Source: JAAOII01 sp965207945
GTDB taxonomy: Bacteria > Pseudomonadota > Gammaproteobacteria > CBDBNL01 > JAAOII01
Direction of reading: 5' to 3'
DNA length: 64,000 nucleotides
NCBI GenBank assembly: GCA_965207945.1
Contig: OZ242303.1
Span: 248,001-312,000, forward strand
Below the pieces are notes generated by a model. It was not told the DNA's origin. It worked only from the letters and a program-made list of their open reading frames with translations, and ran no database searches. This document shows positions 60,515-64,000 of the stretch, one piece after another. Every line of letters starts with the position of its first letter. Within the stretch, counting starts at the first letter, position 1. The position numbers were made by a program, and so were the translations under genes.

Positions 60515-61510
60515 ATGATTATGAAAACTCCAAAATTAGTTAATGTAGGCGGAGTAATGTTATGGACTATCGTTGCACTCATCCCTGCTATTTTAACCCA
60601 AATTATTTTTTTTGGCTGGGGAGTTTTAATTAATTTATTTTTAGCCGCTATTGTAGCGGTTGCCACCGAATCTGTAATTCTACGTTTACGGCGCCGTTCC
60701 GTTCTATATGAGATTATGGATATAAGCGCTTTGCTTAGTGCAGTAATTCTTGCATTATGCCTGCCTCCACAGCTTGCCCCCCATCTGGTAGTTATAGGAA
60801 CAATGTTCATGATGATTTTTGGTAAACATATATTTGGTGGTTTGGGGACTAATCCCTTCAATCCTGCTATGCTGGCTTATGTTATGTTACTTCTTAGCTT
60901 TCCTACAGCTATGACCGAATGGCTAACCCCTGATGCTTGGGGCTATTTATCCTCAAAAGAGCTAATCGCCCATAAATTTATGTTTGGCACTCAGAGCTCA
61001 TCTATTGATGTTTATAGTTCAGCTACCGCATTGGATAGTTTTCGGGTTACCAATGACTTTCCTGCGTGGCTAATCACCTGGCAAAACGACCATTCTGTTA
61101 CTTCTTCTTTCTTGCCGTTTGTAATATTGTCCATAGTATATGCAATAGGAGGATTATTGCTAATAAATAGAGGAATTATTAGCTGGCATATACCTTCTGC
61201 TGTATTACTTGGCTTGTTATTACCAGCATTTTTATTCCACTTAATAGACGACAAATTATACCCGCCAGTTTGGTTCCATCTAATATTAGGTGGAACGGTT
61301 TTTGGGGCATTCTTCATTGCCACAGATCCAGTATCGGCAGCAACTAATGAATTAGCTCGTTTGGTATATGGCTTTGGCATAGGACTATTCATTTTTATTA
61401 TTCGCACCTGGGGTGGCTATGCAGATGCGGTTGCCTTTGCAGTATTGTTCTTTAATTTTGCCGCTCCTTTTATAGATAAATATGTTAAACCACGGATATA
61501 CGGCAATTAA
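60515..61510 (+). CDS. rnfD: Rnf electron-transport complex subunit D
   Basis: 331 aa, nine or so membrane helices. LPPQLAPHLVVIGTMFMMIFGKHIFGGLGTNPFNPAMLAYVMLLLSFP is the RnfD/NqrB landmark, and SSATALD holds the Thr that carries covalently bound FMN in this family. FIATDPVSAAT is the C-terminal motif. ATG at 60515 or 60521. rnfG follows after 5 nt, but rnfA, B, C and E are not adjacent, unlike the usual rnfABCDGE operon. Confidence 0.88.
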   Translation: MIMKTPKLVNVGGVMLWTIVALIPAILTQIIFFGWGVLINLFLAAIVAVATESVILRLRRRSVLYEIMDISALLSAVILALCLPPQLAPHLVVIGTMFMMIFGKHIFGGLGTNPFNPAMLAYVMLLLSFPTAMTEWLTPDAWGYLSSKELIAHKFMFGTQSSSIDVYSSATALDSFRVTNDFPAWLITWQNDHSVTSSFLPFVILSIVYAIGGLLLINRGIISWHIPSAVLLGLLLPAFLFHLIDDKLYPPVWFHLILGGTVFGAFFIATDPVSAATNELARLVYGFGIGLFIFIIRTWGGYADAVAFAVLFFNFAAPFIDKYVKPRIYGN

Positions 61511-61515
61511 TTACT

Positions 61516-62136
61516 ATGGAAAACGAAAGAAAACGGATAATAATATTTTTTAGCTCATTAGGGCTATGCCTATTTTCTTTGCTTACTATGGGACTGGTAT
61601 TTGTGTTTTATTTTAGCACCGAAGCTCGCATACAAGAGAGTCACCGACTTCACCAAAAGCAAATTCTTTATAGCTTAATTGAAGATAGGGCAGCCGATAA
61701 TGAAGTGGAGTTTATAGAGATACAAAGTACCGCAGCAACAAAAACTGATGCTATCATAGAGGGCTTTAGTATATTACGGCTCAATATTCCAGAAAATAGA
61801 GAACAAGAAAAGTCGTTAGGTGTTATATTAGCAACAACCTCGCAAGACGGTTATTCTGGCAGCATTGATTTATTGGTTGCGATTAACAATGATGGAGAGG
61901 TTATTGCCGCAAGAGTTTCTGAACATCACGAAACTCCTGGTTTAGGTGATAAAATAGAGAAGTCAAAATCATCATGGATTGACCAGTTTAAAGGAAAAAA
62001 ATTGAATTCCACTATCTGGGATGTCCGCAAAGATGGTGGTGACTTTGAATCCCTTACTGGTGCAACCATAAGCTCACGCGCGGTTATAAAAGCAGTAGAG
62101 GAATCATTAGTTAAATGGGGTACAATTAATAAATAA
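61516..62136 (+). CDS. rnfG: Rnf electron-transport complex subunit G
   Basis: 206 aa. One N-terminal membrane helix then a periplasmic flavin domain. DGYSGSIDLLVAINNDGEVIAARVSEHHETPGLGDKIE and the FMN-attachment SLTGATISS (Thr covalently flavinylated in RnfG) are clear. Together with RnfD it holds both covalent FMNs of the Rnf complex, which links ferredoxin and NADH redox to ion transport. Followed by tpiA after 25 nt. Confidence 0.9.
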   Translation: MENERKRIIIFFSSLGLCLFSLLTMGLVFVFYFSTEARIQESHRLHQKQILYSLIEDRAADNEVEFIEIQSTAATKTDAIIEGFSILRLNIPENREQEKSLGVILATTSQDGYSGSIDLLVAINNDGEVIAARVSEHHETPGLGDKIEKSKSSWIDQFKGKKLNSTIWDVRKDGGDFESLTGATISSRAVIKAVEESLVKWGTINK

Positions 62137-62161
62137 TGAAAATAGATAATGGGAATAAATA

Positions 62162-62929
62162 ATGGATGACTACTTAATAATTGCAAATTGGAAATCGCAT
62201 GGTAATTTAGCCGCGGTAACAAAATGGTGTGAAACTATCAAGTCGGAGATTTCTCCTGCAGGACAGCGAGAGTTCTGTATCTGCCCGCCTTTTATTTTAC
62301 TAGCTAAGTTTGTTGCTGAGATGGGCTCATTATTGCATAATCATAGTTTCGTCTCTCTTGGAGGGCAAAATATAAGTCCTTATGGCGAGGGTGCCTATAC
62401 TGGTGAAATAAATGGAGCCATGTTAAAAGACATCGGTTGTCGTTATGTAATCATTGGTCATTCGGAAAGAAGAGCAATGTTTAATGAAAAAACTAAAGAT
62501 CTCAGTAGTAAATTGGCTAATTGTCTCACCAATGGCTTAATTCCAGTTTTTTGTATCGGAGAAAATCAAAAAGAAAGAGAAGCAGATAAGACCAAGTCGT
62601 TGATTAAGCAACAATTAGCTCCTGTCATAGATGCTATAGGGCAGAATACAGAAAATGGTTGTGAACTAGTCGTTGCCTATGAGCCAGTATGGGCAATTGG
62701 GACTGGACAGGCAGCTTCTGCGGAGGTGGCAGAAGAAACGCATGGTTTTATTAAGCAAACATTGGACAATGCCGCGCCGAATATGACGAATAATATCAGG
62801 GTTTTATATGGGGGAAGTGTTAAGCCCGACAATGCGAAGGAATTTCTTAGTATGCCCAGTATTGATGGTTTATTAGTGGGAGGAGCATCTTTAGATGCGG
62901 AATCCATCTTAAAAATATATACAGCATAA
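62162..62929 (+). CDS. tpiA: Triosephosphate isomerase
   Basis: 255 aa glycolytic enzyme. Catalytic Lys in ANWKSHG (residue 11 region), His in IIGHSERR (about 99), Glu in AYEPVWAIGTG (about 172), and the phosphate loop LYGGSVKPDNA are all present. The usual Met/Leu-Asn after the Lys is Ser-His here. Length normal. secG follows 135 nt downstream, the standard tpiA-secG order. Confidence 0.96.
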   Translation: MDDYLIIANWKSHGNLAAVTKWCETIKSEISPAGQREFCICPPFILLAKFVAEMGSLLHNHSFVSLGGQNISPYGEGAYTGEINGAMLKDIGCRYVIIGHSERRAMFNEKTKDLSSKLANCLTNGLIPVFCIGENQKEREADKTKSLIKQQLAPVIDAIGQNTENGCELVVAYEPVWAIGTGQAASAEVAEETHGFIKQTLDNAAPNMTNNIRVLYGGSVKPDNAKEFLSMPSIDGLLVGGASLDAESILKIYTA

Positions 62930-63033
62930 AATATAGATTGAAATGCAAGACAAGGTGGGCATCAATGCGGGCTTCAATTCAAACTCAGAGTATAATTTAC
63001 TTTATGAATTGCTTGAAAGAGTGTATTCGGTTG

Positions 63034-63039
63034 TATAAT
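63034..63039 (+). promoter_or_regulatory. -10-like TATAAT upstream of secG
   Basis: TATAAT about 25 nt before the secG ATG; TTGCTT 18 bp upstream is a possible -35. Confidence 0.35.
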
Positions 63040-63064
63040 ACTATCTATTTAACATGTATTTAAT

Positions 63065-63493
63065 ATGTATTCTATAATTTTAATCGTTCATACTTTGCTG
63101 GCAGTTAGCATAGTAATTTTAGTTTTAATGCAGCAGAGTGGCGGTGGCGCGGGAGCTTTAGGTGGCGGCGCTTCGCAGTCGTTTTTCGGCAGTCGCGGTA
63201 ATTTTAGCTTGATGATGAAAATCACCTCAGTTTGCGCCGGCATTTTCTTCGCCACCAGTTTAGGCCTATCAATAGTAGCTGGCAGACAGGTGGGCTTGGG
63301 TATAGATTCTGGAGTTATTCGTCAACAGCAACAGCAGCAACAACAGCCAGGTTCTTCGCTTCCATCATTTGAGGAGCAAGAGCAAGAATTAGAGCAACTG
63401 GAAGAGCAAAATCAACAGCCAGTGGAGCAACCAGCTCCTGAACAGGGAGGCCTTCCTGCTTTTGAAGAGCCAAACACTGAATCTGGGAATTAG
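63065..63493 (+). CDS. secG: Protein translocase subunit SecG with Gln/Glu-rich tail
   Basis: 142 aa. Two membrane helices (about residues 3-22 and 52-72) around the LMQQSGGGAGALGGGASQSFFGSRG loop define SecG, which assists SecYE export. E. coli SecG has 110 aa. The cytoplasmic tail here (about 80-142) has a run of eight Gln (CAG/CAA codons) followed by Glu/Gln/Pro-rich sequence. The secY partner is at 48143. Confidence 0.92.
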   Translation: MYSIILIVHTLLAVSIVILVLMQQSGGGAGALGGGASQSFFGSRGNFSLMMKITSVCAGIFFATSLGLSIVAGRQVGLGIDSGVIRQQQQQQQQPGSSLPSFEEQEQELEQLEEQNQQPVEQPAPEQGGLPAFEEPNTESGN

Positions 63494-63501
63494 TTATTCC
63501 G

Positions 63502-63587
63502 GCCGGAGTGGTGGAATTTGGTAGACACGCTACTTTGAGGGGGTAGTGACCTTATTGGTCGTGCCGGTTCAAGTCCGGCCTTCGGCA
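63502..63587 (+). tRNA. tRNA-Leu (anticodon GAG)
   Basis: Acceptor GCCGGAG pairs with CTTCGGC (one G-U). Anticodon stem CTACT/GGTAG with loop TTGAGGG gives anticodon GAG. A long class II variable arm (GACC...GGTC) and T arm GCCGG-TTCAAGT-CCGGC are present. CCA is not encoded. Lies 8 nt after secG, the usual secG-leuU arrangement. Confidence 0.96.
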
Positions 63588-63619
63588 TATTTTTGGATAA
63601 TACTTTTGAAATAACGTAA

Positions 63620-64000
63620 ATGAAAATTGCGATTGTAGGGGGAGGAACAACAGGCATAACTTTAGCATGGCTTCTCTCTTCTATAGGGGAAGTAGAAGTA
63701 TATGAAAAAAATAATTGGTTGGGCGGATCTTCTGGCAGTATAAACTATGCTGGTGATGCTAAGCTTGCTGGTGATACTAAGTTTGCTGAACAAACAAACA
63801 AACAAATAACAATAGAAAGGTCGCATAACTGTTTTTTCCCTACCTATCATCGTAATTTAGCATCCATATTTGAGTATCTGGATATATATACTGAGCCGCG
63901 TCCAACTTCATGCTATTGTGGGGGAGATAATTCTTTTAATGTGCGTTCCTTACCAAACCATAAAATTAACTTTAAAAGATATTCATTTTGGAGCAATCGG
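63620..64000 (+). CDS. FAD-dependent amine-oxidase-like oxidoreductase, 3' end beyond window
   Basis: 127 residues from the ATG to the window end. MKIAIVGGGTTGITLAWLL is the Rossmann FAD-binding start, followed by VEVYEKNNWLGGSSG. Next comes a Gly/Ala/Asp/Lys stretch made by two 18-bp repeats (AGDAKL AGDTKF) and a run of CAAA units, before the NCFFPTYHRNLASIFEYLDI region typical of the amine oxidase family. Substrate unknown. Confidence 0.75.
   Translation, partial: MKIAIVGGGTTGITLAWLLSSIGEVEVYEKNNWLGGSSGSINYAGDAKLAGDTKFAEQTNKQITIERSHNCFFPTYHRNLASIFEYLDIYTEPRPTSCYCGGDNSFNVRSLPNHKINFKRYSFWSNR
63749..63784 (+). repeat. 18-bp tandem repeat (x2) inside the flavoprotein gene
   Basis: Units 63749-63766 and 63767-63784 encode AGDAKL and AGDTKF; CAAA repeats follow near 63790-63805. 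They fall between conserved FAD-binding and substrate regions. Confidence 0.8.

Overview
The window is a contiguous, gene-dense, AT-rich chromosomal segment of a diderm bacterium, almost certainly a gammaproteobacterium. Lineage clues are lpxH, mlaA, lpoB-type and LPP20 lipoproteins, sohB, epmA, fpr, cysM, rnfD/rnfG, the gloB...rnhA-dnaQ neighbourhood and the complete S10-spc-alpha ribosomal order ending rpoA-rplQ. The species cannot be named from the sequence. Nothing looks like a phage, transposon or CRISPR array; the unusual content is repeat expansion in and between housekeeping genes.

Layout: 1-8.2 kb holds a truncated sodium/solute symporter, pyrE, fpr, the peptidoglycan-recycling kinase amgK, a DUF4403-like membrane protein behind a perfect 40-bp palindrome, orn, a TPR protein and murU. 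8.3-14.7 kb is one giant GLUG-repeat lipoprotein gene. 14.7-24.5 kb has proS-nadK, epmA, lpxH, sohB, folE2, gloB, a repeat-filled locus with a possible small RNA, and rnhA-dnaQ. 24.6-33.1 kb is a second giant lipoprotein made of ten ~233-aa modules. 33.2-34.3 kb is ychF. 34.7-52.4 kb is rpsL-rpsG-fusA (no tuf), then rpsJ to rplQ. 52.5-57.0 kb is an outer-membrane lipoprotein group (lpoB-like, COG3014-like, two LPP20-like, mlaA). 57.2-64 kb has an AGCS symporter, fabI, cysM, rnfD-rnfG, tpiA, secG, tRNA-Leu(GAG) and the start of a flavin oxidoreductase.

The most striking signal is that essential, normally compact proteins carry long low-complexity additions built from short in-frame DNA repeats. 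S10 is about twice its usual length, with a GKxKD pentapeptide array followed by an acidic end. L3 has three 22-aa acidic repeats plus a remnant. S3 has an Arg/Gly/Asp tail. L15 has a Lys-rich then acidic tail. SecG and MlaA have Gln/Glu- and Asp/Leu-rich tails, and DnaQ, MurU, AmgK, EpmA and the final flavoprotein have low-complexity inserts. Short tandem repeats of 10-16 bp also sit at several gene ends, sometimes covering the stop codons. A second theme is TATAAT boxes 5-8 nt upstream of start codons without a Shine-Dalgarno sequence (six genes), which suggests leaderless mRNAs.

Functionally the window serves translation (ribosomal proteins, EF-G, RNA polymerase alpha, ProRS, EpmA), envelope building and recycling (AmgK/MurU, LpxH, MlaA, LpoB, SecY/SecG, FabI), central metabolism (PyrE, NadK, FolE2, CysM, TpiA, Rnf) and cell-surface display (two giant lipoproteins).
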